This document shows positions 1 through 5,467 of a DNA stretch of 6,082 bases, in pieces. Source of the stretch: Thermoplasmata archaeon (GTDB lineage Archaea; Thermoplasmatota; Thermoplasmata; UBA184); assembly GCA_027314845.1 (NCBI GenBank), contig DAHVAA010000102.1:1-6082 (forward strand). The letters run 5' to 3'. Each line of letters starts with the position of its first letter. Position 1 is the stretch's first letter. Position numbers and translations under genes: made by a program. The notes under the pieces are model-generated. The model did not search any database, was not told the origin of the DNA, and was given only the letters and a program-made list of their open reading frames with translations.

Positions 1-534
1 GATGAGGTAGATGCCGTCCTGGAAGACCCGAGGGTCGTAGTCGCGGATCCGGGTCACGCGTTCGATGTTCGCCGCGCTCTGGCCGACCTGTTCGAGGTCG
101 TGGCCCGACAAGGTCACGATGTCCCCCTCGACCTGCGCTTTCGTCCCCGGCGTGAGCCGGGTCGTCCGGGGGAACTTCTCGCCGAGGAAGTTCTCGATGA
201 CGAGCTCCTCGCCCCGGACCTGCACCTTCATCTGGAAGTGGGCGGCCACGACCTTCATGCGCGCCTCGACTCCGAGCGTGAGCCCACCGGTGATGTTTCG
301 GAGATGCGCGGCCCAGGTTCGCAGCAAGGACTGCGAGCGCTTGCGGTGGGCCGGGAGCTGGAGCTCGAGCGTGGCGGTGCCTTTGTCCACCTTGAGCGTG
401 ATCGCGTCCCCGGGGAACGGACGCTCGATCGAGCCGAGCGGTCCCTTCGCGCGGAGGCGGCCGGCCGCGACGGAGAGGGTGACCCCTTTCGGGACCGGGA
501 CATGCTCGTAGCGGCGATCGAGGTCAGTAGACAT
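1..534 (-). CDS. rpl6: 50S ribosomal protein L6 (uL6; eukaryotic L9 family), extreme C-terminus outside window
   Basis: 178 codons are open to the window edge with no stop. Archaeal L6 is about 175-190 residues, so only a handful are probably missing. L6 binds 23S rRNA near the sarcin-ricin loop and the factor-binding site. Two tandem L6 domains are visible: an N-terminal one with VPVPKGVTLSVAAGRLRAKG and GPLGSIERPF, and a C-terminal one with the signature FQMKVQVRGEELVIENFLGE followed by KFPR. The end reads VGQSAANIERVTRIRDYDPR then VFQDGIYLI, the archaeal family close. The ATG lies inside the S8 C-terminus (11-nt overlap). No upstream in-frame ATG precedes a stop. GGAGGT is 13 nt upstream, rather far, so translation may depend on coupling to S8. 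Confidence 0.96.
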   Translation of the reverse strand, partial: MSTDLDRRYEHVPVPKGVTLSVAAGRLRAKGPLGSIERPFPGDAITLKVDKGTATLELQLPAHRKRSQSLLRTWAAHLRNITGGLTLGVEARMKVVAAHFQMKVQVRGEELVIENFLGEKFPRTTRLTPGTKAQVEGDIVTLSGHDLEQVGQSAANIERVTRIRDYDPRVFQDGIYLI

Positions 535-913
535 AGGCGAGCAGCCGACCTCCGATCTTCATCTCGCGGGCCTGCTGGTGGGAGACGAGCCCGCGGTTCG
601 TGGAGAGGACGAGGAGCCCGAAGTCCTGCGCCGGGAGGAAACGAGATTCGTACCGTTCGAGGCGGTCGTGCGCGACCGCGACGCGGGGCTTGATGACGCC
701 GCAGGAGTTGATCCGTCGAGAGAGTCGGACGTCGTACTTTCCGCCGCGACCGTTCGGGACGAACGTGAACTCCTCGATGTAGTGGTGCTCGCGGAAGATC
801 CGAAGGACCTCGGCGATCAGCTTCGACGTCGGAGCGAGTTCCACCGTCGGTTTGCCGTACCGGTCGGCATGGCGGAGCGCGACGAGCGCGTCGTTCAGAA
901 GGTCATGCTGCAT
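524..913 (-). CDS. rps8: 30S ribosomal protein S8 (uS8; eukaryotic S15a family)
   Basis: 129 residues, the standard archaeal length of about 130. S8 is a primary binder of the central domain of 16S rRNA (helix 21) and organises the platform; in several organisms it or its relatives also autoregulate the spc operon mRNA. The N-terminal domain shows MQHDLLNDALVALRHADRYG and SKLIAEVLRIFREHHYIEEF. The C-terminal domain shows INSCGVIKPRVAVAHDRLER, RFLPAQDFGLLVLSTNRGLV and the end GGRLLAYVY, all family signatures. The reading frame is open upstream into S14, but the ATG at 913 is the start: GGAGGA stands 7 nt before it and the family N-terminus begins there. The final 11 nt overlap the start of L6. 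Confidence 0.98.
   Translation of the reverse strand: MQHDLLNDALVALRHADRYGKPTVELAPTSKLIAEVLRIFREHHYIEEFTFVPNGRGGKYDVRLSRRINSCGVIKPRVAVAHDRLERYESRFLPAQDFGLLVLSTNRGLVSHQQAREMKIGGRLLAYVY
548..553 (-). promoter_or_regulatory. Possible ribosome binding site of L6 inside S8
   Basis: GGAGGT within the S8 C-terminus is 13 nt before the L6 ATG, longer than the 3 to 10 nt seen at most junctions here. No closer purine tract exists, so it is the best candidate, perhaps weak and aided by the 11-nt overlap with S8. Confidence 0.45.
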
Positions 914-920
914 CGTGCGT

Positions 921-926
921 TCCTCC
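921..926 (-). promoter_or_regulatory. Ribosome binding site of S8, adjoining the S14 stop
   Basis: GGAGGA directly follows the S14 TGA (TGAGGAGGA) and lies 7 nt before the S8 ATG. It fixes the S8 start within a frame that stays open back into S14. Confidence 0.75.
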
Positions 927-1073
927 TCACTGGTACTTGCGGAACCCGAGGTCCATCGCGACCTCGCGGAAGCACTGGCGGCACAGGTGAAGGCCGTAGC
1001 GCCGGACGATCCCGCGCTTGCGGTCGCACCGTAGGCACCCCTCCTTCCGCCCAAAGTTCTTCTTTGGCTTCAT
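927..1073 (-). CDS. rps14: 30S ribosomal protein S14, zinc-binding type (uS14; eukaryotic S29 family)
   Basis: A 48-residue gene, small enough to be missed by ORF callers with a 60-residue cutoff. S14 is in the 30S head and contacts 16S rRNA and S3. The translation starts [20 protein letters not shown], continues [20 protein letters not shown], and ends DLGFRKYQ. The Cys pairs C13-x2-C16 and C31-x2-C34 form the zinc ribbon typical of archaeal S14, and the end RE-x-A-x-x-LGFRKY is the family signature. The start ATG is 7 nt after the L5 stop; the junction reads TGAGAGGGCCATG, with GAGG 3 nt upstream and a further GGAG 10 nt upstream inside the L5 C-terminus. The TGA stop leads straight into the S8 ribosome binding site. 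Length and all four ligands are intact. Confidence 0.97.
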   Translation of the reverse strand: MKPKKNFGRKEGCLRCDRKRGIVRRYGLHLCRQCFREVAMDLGFRKYQ

Positions 1074-1080
1074 GGCCCTC

Positions 1081-1641
1081 TCACTCCAGCAGCGTGACCC
1101 CGAGCTGCTGCGTCAGGAACGTTCGGGTATCGTCGCGCGTGGAACGAAGCGACTTCGGGAGCGGGCGGGACCGGACACGACGCTGCCGGATCCGATACCC
1201 GGCTCTGCCGAGCTCGACGGCGACATCCATCCCGTGGATCCCGATCTGCGGGTCGTACTTCATGCCGGAGAAGTCGGTGTAATCGGCGATCCCGAACGAG
1301 AAATTCCCGTTCCGGTCGATCGAGTCGATGTCGAGCTGCCGGTCGCGCGCCTCGAACGCCCGCTGGAGGAAGTCGCGCGCGAGCTCGCCGCGGAGGGTCA
1401 CCTTCGCCCCGATCTCCTGGCCCTTGCGGATGCCGAAGTCGCGGTTCGTGGAATGGGCGCGGGTCGCGACGGGACGCTGGTGCGTGACCATCTCGATGAC
1501 CCGGGCGGCCTTGGTCCGGGCTTCGCCGGACTCACCGACCCCGGCGTTGACGACGATCTTGATCACCCGGATGGCGCGGTGGGGGTTCGGGGCCGGTGCG
1601 GACGTCGGACCGCTCGGCACCGCGGCGGGGAATGCGCTCAT
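1081..1641 (-). CDS. rpl5: 50S ribosomal protein L5 (uL5; eukaryotic L11 family)
   Basis: 186 residues. L5 binds 5S rRNA and helps place it in the central protuberance, where it also contacts P-site tRNA. The family core begins near residue 21: [20 protein letters not shown] at 23-42, [20 protein letters not shown] at 55-74, then IGAKVTLRG, and the C-terminal [20 protein letters not shown] and [15 protein letters not shown]. Residues 1-20 ([20 protein letters not shown]) are an Ala/Pro/Ser-rich extension lacking in the short archaeal forms. The start is still supported: the ATG overlaps the S4e stop in ATGA, GGGGAGGG lies 9 nt upstream, and no other ATG occurs before the core. Stop TGA is 7 nt before S14. 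Confidence 0.96.
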   Translation of the reverse strand: MSAFPAAVPSGPTSAPAPNPHRAIRVIKIVVNAGVGESGEARTKAARVIEMVTHQRPVATRAHSTNRDFGIRKGQEIGAKVTLRGELARDFLQRAFEARDRQLDIDSIDRNGNFSFGIADYTDFSGMKYDPQIGIHGMDVAVELGRAGYRIRQRRVRSRPLPKSLRSTRDDTRTFLTQQLGVTLLE

Positions 1642-2354
1642 CGGTCCGTGCCCTCCCCGATCGTGACCTCGGGGGAGTTCTGACCGACCACGAAGACGTA
1701 CTCCTTGACCGTCGAAAAGCCTTCCTTGAAGTGGACCAGGTTCGGTTGGGAAGAGTTCCGGACCTCGACGCGTTCGACGCGCGCGAGCTCCCCCACGTGG
1801 CTGCCCCCGGAGACGAAGGCCAGGGCCCCCGGCCCGAGCTTCAAGTGCTCCACGACCTGCTGGTCGGGGAGCGCGATCTTCACCGAGTCCCCGACTCGGT
1901 AAGGGCTGTTCGCCGGGACGAGCAGGTTCCGGCCGTCGTGCAGGGTCACCTCGAGCTTGCCGCCCCGGACCGCGTGCTTGAACCGGACCCGGCCGAGCTT
2001 GAGCGCCGCCTCGGTCGAGGGGATCGCGACGAGGGCCAGCTTGCCCCGACGGTCCTTCATGACCCGATAGTGCGCGTCAAGCGGAGCGCCGAAGGAGATC
2101 GTGTCCATGAGCCCGAGGCCGCGGTCGAGGTCCTTCGCAACCTTGCCATCGACCTTGACCGACCCGGAACGGACCAAGATGCGAGCCTCTCGCGCGGAGG
2201 CGACGATGCGCCGAACATCGCGCAGCACCAGCAGCAGTGGCATCGACTCCTCCTGGGGGTGCGGGCCGGGCCCGGGGCGCTTCAGCCACTTCGTTCCCTT
2301 CCGGGGAACGGTCCAGCTGCGCGGGGCCGCGCGGCGCTTCAGACGGAACGTCAT
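1638..2354 (-). CDS. rps4e: 30S ribosomal protein S4e (eS4)
   Basis: 238 residues, the usual length for this archaeal/eukaryotic-specific small-subunit protein, which binds 16S rRNA in the body of the subunit. The N-terminus LKRRAAPRSWTVPRKGTKWL and the following PGPGPHPQEESMPLLLVLRD are diagnostic. An S4-type RNA-binding segment covers about residues 40-100 (ARILVRSGSVKVDGKVAKD). The central beta domain follows (residues about 100-170; VGDSVKIALPDQQVVEHLKL), and then a KOW-like segment at about 174-198 (GPGALAFVSGGSHVGELARV). The C-terminus has KEYVFVVGQNSPEV, also typical. The ATG overlaps the L24 stop, with GGAGGA 6 nt upstream. The stop overlaps the L5 start. Its place between L24 and L5 is the archaeal arrangement. 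Confidence 0.98.
   Translation of the reverse strand: MTFRLKRRAAPRSWTVPRKGTKWLKRPGPGPHPQEESMPLLLVLRDVRRIVASAREARILVRSGSVKVDGKVAKDLDRGLGLMDTISFGAPLDAHYRVMKDRRGKLALVAIPSTEAALKLGRVRFKHAVRGGKLEVTLHDGRNLLVPANSPYRVGDSVKIALPDQQVVEHLKLGPGALAFVSGGSHVGELARVERVEVRNSSQPNLVHFKEGFSTVKEYVFVVGQNSPEVTIGEGTDR
1651..1658 (-). promoter_or_regulatory. Ribosome binding site of L5 inside the S4e C-terminus
   Basis: GGGGAGGG, within the last codons of S4e (encoding GEG), lies 9 nt before the L5 ATG. It supports the ATGA-overlap start and therefore the unusual 20-residue N-terminal extension of L5. Confidence 0.65.
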
Positions 2355-2917
2355 GCCTCTTCCTCCTCGTCCTCCGCTTCGCTCGGCGGCTCAGGGGCAG
2401 CGGCCGGGCGTTTCGAGCGTGCGCGCTTCGGCGCGGCCGGTGGCACCGCTTCCGCGGCCCCCGACGCTTCGACCGGGGCGGGGGCCGCCGCGGCCGGGCT
2501 CTCGGACGCTTCGGGCGACTCGGTAGGCTCTCCCCGTTCTTCGGCGGTGACGTCCTCGTCGCGGACCCGAAGCGCGCGTCGGCGCCAGGGGTCGGAGAGG
2601 TTGAGGCGAGTGATCACGAGGTGGCCAGTGCGAAGGGGAAGCGGCTTCATCTTCTCGTCCGCGGTCTTGAGCGTGACGTTGTCGAGCGTGACACTGTAGC
2701 CCCGTCGATCCACCCGGGCCACGCGCTCCTCCCTCCCCACGAAACTGCCCGAGAGCACTCGGACGGTGTCGCCCTTGCGGACCGGTGCCGAACGGCGGTG
2801 GAACCGGGCGCGCAGCTCCCGGGAGAGCAGCACGGTCATCCGTCGGCGGCGCTCAAAGGTGTCGGCCGTGTAGAGGGCCTTCCTCTGGCGTCGGGGAGAA
2901 CGGGGGGATGCTCGCAT
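2351..2917 (-). CDS. rpl24: 50S ribosomal protein L24 (uL24; eukaryotic L26 family) with long C-terminal tail
   Basis: 188 residues, against roughly 115-130 for most archaeal L24. L24 is an assembly-initiator protein that binds 23S rRNA near the 5' domain and tunnel exit. The conserved body is residues 1 to about 120: PRRQRKALYTADTFERRRRM at 8-27, LSRELRARFHRRSAPVRKGD at 31-50, and the KOW motif at about 46-82 (GDTVRVLSGSFVGREERVAR). It closes with TGHLVITRLNLSDPWRRRAL. Residues 121-188 are low complexity, rich in Ala, Pro, Glu and Ser with a basic patch at 163-171 (PKRARSKRP), and end EDEEEEA. The chosen ATG follows AGGAGG by 4 nt and gives the family N-terminus; upstream in-frame codons are antisense shadow of L14. 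The stop overlaps S4e. Confidence 0.96.
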   Translation of the reverse strand: MRASPRSPRRQRKALYTADTFERRRRMTVLLSRELRARFHRRSAPVRKGDTVRVLSGSFVGREERVARVDRRGYSVTLDNVTLKTADEKMKPLPLRTGHLVITRLNLSDPWRRRALRVRDEDVTAEERGEPTESPEASESPAAAAPAPVEASGAAEAVPPAAPKRARSKRPAAAPEPPSEAEDEEEEA

Positions 2918-2921
2918 GGAA

Positions 2922-2927
2922 CCTCCT
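2922..2927 (-). promoter_or_regulatory. Ribosome binding site of L24 fused to the L14 stop codon
   Basis: The junction is TAGGAGGTTCC followed by ATG. The last two bases of the L14 TAG are the first two of AGGAGG, and 4 nt separate the tract from the L24 start. A ribosome terminating on L14 would sit on the L24 binding site, consistent with coupled translation. It decides the L24 start in a long open frame. Confidence 0.75.
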
Positions 2928-3324
2928 ACAGGATGATGGACGACGCGGCCGCGATCCGCGGCCAGCGTTCGGCGGCCTCCTTCGCCACCGGGCCCTTGAT
3001 CTGCGAGCCCTTGATCTCGCCGGTTTCGGTCGTGATGACCGCGGCGTTGTCCTCGAACTGGAGCCGCGTGCCGTCCGCTCGGTGGATCGGCGACCGAGAG
3101 CGCACGATCACCGCGCTCAGGACCTGGCGTCGCATCTCGGGCGTACCTTTCTTCACCGAGACGATAACGAGGTCCGCGATCCCCGCCCGAGGGTAGCGGC
3201 GGTGGGTGCCGTGCCAGTTGCGCACCGCGATGATCTCCACGACCTTCGCGCCGGTGTTGTCGACGCACTCCAGGCGAGCCCCCTTCGGGAGGCCGCGGGA
3301 CCGTCGACCGGCGAGGCCCTTCAT
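2926..3324 (-). CDS. rpl14: 50S ribosomal protein L14 (uL14; eukaryotic L23 family)
   Basis: 132 residues, normal for archaea. L14 is a five-stranded beta-barrel protein at the subunit interface that contacts 16S rRNA in bridges and lies near the elongation factor-binding region. Visible signatures are [20 protein letters not shown] at 12-31, the archaeal [20 protein letters not shown] at 44-63, [13 protein letters not shown], and [14 protein letters not shown] at 84-97. The C-terminus [20 protein letters not shown] followed by [10 protein letters not shown] is the standard end. The start is the ATG overlapping the S17 stop, with GGAGGA 3 nt upstream. The stop TAG merges into the AGGAGG tract of L24, giving an 8-nt gap. 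No anomaly seen. Confidence 0.98.
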   Translation of the reverse strand: MKGLAGRRSRGLPKGARLECVDNTGAKVVEIIAVRNWHGTHRRYPRAGIADLVIVSVKKGTPEMRRQVLSAVIVRSRSPIHRADGTRLQFEDNAAVITTETGEIKGSQIKGPVAKEAAERWPRIAAASSIIL

Positions 3325-3746
3325 GCTTCCTCCGGGGTAGCGGCGGTATCCTCGGCTTTCGGTCTTTCCTCGCCGCGGACCCGATGCGCGGCTTCTCCGA
3401 GGTCCTCGACGATGCAGAAGCGGACCAGCTTGGAGAGCGGACGGGTCTCGGCGATGCGAACCCGGTGGCCGGGAGGGACGTCCAAGCACGGCGGCGCGTG
3501 GGCGAGATATCGACGCCGGCGCTTCTCGTACCGCTCGAACTTCGACACGAGATGCAACAGCACGCGCTCGACCACGGCGGTGCGTTGCATCGAGGTGGAG
3601 ACGACCGTTCCCTCCAGGACCTGGCCCCGGACCGGCAGCCGGCCGTGGAACGGGCAGTGGCTGTCGTCGCAGACCGTTTTCGGGGCGCGAACGTCGAGAC
3701 CGATGTCCCGGGCGCGGCGAGCACGGGCGGTACGGGTCGGCGTCAT
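3321..3746 (-). CDS. rps17: 30S ribosomal protein S17 (uS17; eukaryotic S11 family)
   Basis: 141 residues, longer than the roughly 105-120 usual for archaea. S17 is a primary 16S rRNA-binding OB-fold protein needed early in 30S assembly. The archaeal signature is clear: [17 protein letters not shown] at 12-28, HCPFHG at 30-35, then [20 protein letters not shown] at 41-60, [18 protein letters not shown] at 70-87 and the closing [18 protein letters not shown]. Cys26 and Cys31 in the [10 protein letters not shown] segment could bind a metal, but this is only inference. Residues from about 116 to the end form an extra polar, partly acidic tail. The ATG overlaps the RNase P component 1 stop; GGAGGT ends 4 nt upstream. 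The stop overlaps the L14 start (ATGA). Confidence 0.97.
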   Translation of the reverse strand: MTPTRTARARRARDIGLDVRAPKTVCDDSHCPFHGRLPVRGQVLEGTVVSTSMQRTAVVERVLLHLVSKFERYEKRRRRYLAHAPPCLDVPPGHRVRIAETRPLSKLVRFCIVEDLGEAAHRVRGEERPKAEDTAATPEEA

Positions 3747-4069
3747 CGCAACCTCCGAGGACCGAGGTTGAGCAGGCGCTTCGTCCGGTCCTCGGGACGC
3801 ACGCGAAGGACGTCACCTTTTAACGGTAACTCTCCGGCGGGGAGCACGATCGTCCCCTCGAGGCCGGACTTTGCGACGCGCACCAACCGGTCGCGCCCGG
3901 ACCGGCGGATCACGAATGTCGAGAGCGTCTCGTCCACGATCGATCCCGAGAACGGGACCACCTGGCCGGGAGCCACGCGCACCGAGACCGGCGCGCCGAG
4001 GATCTCCCCGGCGAGCGCCTCGCGCTCGGCGCGGGCCAGTGGTTCGGGGGCGTGGGAACTCCTCGACAT
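3743..4069 (-). CDS. rnp1: Ribonuclease P protein component 1 (Rpp29/Pop4 family)
   Basis: 108 residues from the chosen start. This is a protein subunit of RNase P, which removes 5' leaders from pre-tRNAs; in archaea Rpp29 pairs with Rpp21 and helps the RNA subunit bind substrate. The Sm-like beta-barrel covers about residues 20-100: [10 protein letters not shown], then [16 protein letters not shown] (matching the family pattern G-x-V-V-D-E-T-x-x-T), then [20 protein letters not shown] with the family's RPEDR motif. The reading frame also has an ATG at 4114, which would add 15 Arg-rich residues overlapping L29. I prefer 4069 because GAGGTGA ends 4 nt before it, the added residues look like shadow translation, and the gap to L29 becomes an ordinary 19 nt. 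The stop overlaps the S17 start. The gene usually preceding it, aIF1, is missing. Confidence 0.93.
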   Translation of the reverse strand: MSRSSHAPEPLARAEREALAGEILGAPVSVRVAPGQVVPFSGSIVDETLSTFVIRRSGRDRLVRVAKSGLEGTIVLPAGELPLKGDVLRVRPEDRTKRLLNLGPRRLR

Positions 4070-4073
4070 CGGC

Positions 4074-4090
4074 TCACCTCGGCGCCTCCT
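4074..4090 (-). promoter_or_regulatory. Ribosome binding site deciding the RNase P component 1 start
   Basis: Two tracts follow one another after L29. AGGAGG (4085-4090) is fused to the L29 TAG stop, and GAGGTGA (4074-4080) ends 4 nt before the ATG at 4069. The second has the same spacing as several neighbours and favours 4069 over the upstream in-frame ATG at 4114, which has no such support and overlaps L29. Confidence 0.7.
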
Positions 4091-4313
4091 ACGGTCGGCG
4101 GCCCTCCGTGGCAACTCGGGAGCGCTCGTTCAGGACAGTGAGGGTCCGCGCGACGTTCGTTCGGAGCGCCCGCATCCGCCCGGGGCTCGGGGGGGCTCCG
4201 CCCATCGCCGCGACGCCGCGCTCTCGCAGGAGGTCGTTCTCGGCATCGGCGATCCGACGCCGGAGCTCCTCGTCCGGCAGCGCGCGCAGGTCCTTCATGC
4301 GGAGCAGCGTCAT
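4089..4313 (-). CDS. rpl29: 50S ribosomal protein L29 (uL29; eukaryotic L35 family)
   Basis: 74 residues, within the usual 60-75. L29 is a small helical-hairpin protein at the exit of the polypeptide tunnel, next to L23, near where nascent-chain factors dock. The N-terminus MTLLRMKDLRALPDEELRRR matches the archaeal pattern of a short hydrophobic start, then an E/L-rich first helix. The second helix carries MRALRTNVARTLTVLNERSR, the L29 signature of Arg/Asn followed by Ala-Arg and a terminal helix. The linker AAMGGAPPSPGR is somewhat Gly/Pro-rich. The ATG overlaps the S3 stop, with GAGG ending 4 nt upstream. A Met at residue 6 is possible but would remove conserved residues. Stop TAG runs directly into AGGAGG. 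Confidence 0.95.
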   Translation of the reverse strand: MTLLRMKDLRALPDEELRRRIADAENDLLRERGVAAMGGAPPSPGRMRALRTNVARTLTVLNERSRVATEGRRP

Positions 4314-4996
4314 GACGCCTCGGGTGCCGGGCTCGCGACCTCGACCGGAGCGGTCTCTTCGACCGGGGGAAGCGCCGCCGCGACGGCCTTCGCTCGCTCC
4401 TCTACTCCTTTGACCACGATCTCATCGGGCAGCTTCGCCGTCGGTCGCATGATCCAGACGTTGACCCCGATGACGCCCGGCTTGAGACGGGCTTGATAGA
4501 ACCCCTTGTCGATCCAGAGATGGACGGCCTCGCCGCAGTACTTGATCGTCCCGGCCTTGAACCGCTCAGTGCGGTGGCGCTCTCCCGTGAGCTTGCCGGA
4601 AAGAATGACCTGACAGCCCCGAGCGCCGGATTCCATGATGCGGCGGACCGTCGAGTGGCCCGCGCGACGGAAGTGCCAGCCGCGTTCGAGCGTGGAGGCG
4701 AGCTTCTCCGCCATCAACTGGGCGTTCAGGCTCGGATTGCGCTCCTCCTGCACCTCGATCTGTGGATTGTCGAGTTGGAAGCGATGCTGGATGTCCTCGG
4801 TCAGACGCTTGATCAGCTCGCCACGGTGGCCGATCAGGATGCCGGGCCGCTCGCAGATCAGAGTGACCCGGGTGCCCATCGGCGTCCGGGTGATGTCCAG
4901 TCCCCCGAAGCCGGCGCGCGCGCTCTCCTGCACGAGGTAATCCTTGAGGAGGACCCGGCGCATCTGCTCCTGAATGACCTTACGTTCGGCGCTCAT
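4310..4996 (-). CDS. rps3: 30S ribosomal protein S3 (uS3), KH domain
   Basis: 228 residues. S3 lies at the mRNA entry channel of the small subunit and contributes to mRNA unwinding and binding. A type II KH domain occupies about residues 18-95, with the GxxG loop visible as GHRG at 56-59 inside GILIGHRGELIKRL. The S3 C-terminal domain spans about 96-195 (GWHFRRAGHSTVRRIMESGA, then QVILSGKLTGERHRTERFK, and PGVIGVNVWIM). The final 30 or so residues are an Ala/Pro/Glu/Val-rich tail (AALPPVEETAPVEVASPAP), probably disordered. Such tails occur on some archaeal S3 proteins but vary in length. The ATG overlaps the L22 stop (ATGA), with AAAGGAGG ending 4 nt upstream. The stop overlaps the L29 start in another ATGA. 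Confidence 0.97.
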   Translation of the reverse strand: MSAERKVIQEQMRRVLLKDYLVQESARAGFGGLDITRTPMGTRVTLICERPGILIGHRGELIKRLTEDIQHRFQLDNPQIEVQEERNPSLNAQLMAEKLASTLERGWHFRRAGHSTVRRIMESGARGCQVILSGKLTGERHRTERFKAGTIKYCGEAVHLWIDKGFYQARLKPGVIGVNVWIMRPTAKLPDEIVVKGVEERAKAVAAALPPVEETAPVEVASPAPEAS

Positions 4997-5451
4997 CCGG
5001 CCTCCTTTCGCTCGGCGAGCACGATCTCGATGTTGGTCGTCTGTTCGTTCCAGGACGTAGCGCGGCCGTGGGCGCGAGGCATGGAGCCACGCCGGATCTG
5101 CCCCCGGGCGCTCGCGGCGACCTTCACGTACAGGCGGTCGGCGTCCAAGCCATCGTACTCCGCGTTCTCCCGCGCGTTGTCGAGCACCTTCAGGATGTTG
5201 CGAGCGACCTTGGTCGCGTAGCGGCCCGGACCCACCGCTTTGTGGTGGGCCGTTTCCTGGTTGTACCGTCGGAATGGGATCGCCTGCCGCTCCGCGATCG
5301 CCTCTTCGAGGACGTTGCGCGCCCGGTCGACCGGCAGCCCCCGGATGGCGTTGAGGACCTCGTACGCCTTCTTCGGGGAGATCGGCAGCTCGAGCCCCCG
5401 TGCGCGGGCGACGTTCACGCCCGCCTCCTCCTGGTAGGTGTAGCCCCGCAT
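4993..5451 (-). CDS. rpl22: 50S ribosomal protein L22 (uL22; eukaryotic L17 family)
   Basis: 152 residues, a typical archaeal length. L22 binds all domains of 23S rRNA, and its extended beta-hairpin lines the peptide exit tunnel. The globular part covers roughly residues 15-115 (ISPKKAYEVLNAIRGLPVDR, then the archaeal segment FRRYNQETAHHKAVGPGRYA). The hairpin and final strand follow at about 117-145 (RGQIRRGSMPRAHGRATSW, then NIEIVL), which is the family signature. The start is supported by a GGAGG tract 8 nt upstream within the 16-nt gap after S19. The stop overlaps the S3 start in an ATGA. No anomaly seen. Confidence 0.97.
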   Translation of the reverse strand: MRGYTYQEEAGVNVARARGLELPISPKKAYEVLNAIRGLPVDRARNVLEEAIAERQAIPFRRYNQETAHHKAVGPGRYATKVARNILKVLDNARENAEYDGLDADRLYVKVAASARGQIRRGSMPRAHGRATSWNEQTTNIEIVLAERKEAG

Positions 5452-5459
5452 CGACCTCT

Positions 5460-5464
5460 CCTCC
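5460..5464 (-). promoter_or_regulatory. Ribosome binding site of L22
   Basis: GGAGG, 8 nt before the L22 ATG, lies within the purine-rich 16-nt gap after the S19 stop (TAGGGGGGAGGAGAGGTCG). It confirms the L22 start. Confidence 0.75.
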
Positions 5465-5467
5465 CCC

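Noticed and set aside
150..190. Possible frameshift in L6 near the run of five C on the coding strand
   Set aside because: Careful recounting gives an intact frame (EKFPRTTRLTPGTKAQVEG) that rejoins the family sequence.
1596..2699. Long plus-strand open frame (367 codons) opposite L5, S4e and L24
   Set aside because: It is antisense to three well-supported ribosomal protein genes, its translation is Arg/Ala/Asp-rich with no family resemblance, and long antisense frames are expected in GC-rich coding DNA.
2237..3196. Plus-strand open frame of 319 codons opposite S4e, L24 and L14
   Set aside because: Shadow of the coding strand; composition mirrors the opposite genes.
2918..3724. N-terminal extension of L24 through the open frame across L14 and S17
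   Set aside because: The extra sequence is out-of-frame translation of L14 and S17; the family N-terminus of L24 begins at the ATG at 2917.
3817..3829. AT-rich patch (CTTTTAACGGTAA) as a TATA-like promoter element
   Set aside because: It encodes the conserved ELPLKGD part of RNase P component 1, and no gene start lies at a suitable distance on either strand.
4070..4114. Upstream ATG that would extend RNase P component 1 by 15 residues (MPRRAADRRRRRGEP)
   Set aside because: It overlaps L29, lacks a Shine-Dalgarno tract of its own, and adds Arg-rich residues typical of out-of-frame translation; the ATG at 4069 has GAGGTGA at 4 nt.
3384..4496. Plus-strand open frame of 370 codons opposite S17, RNase P component 1, L29 and S3
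   Set aside because: Same reason: low-complexity antisense shadow with no recognisable domain and no independent start signal.
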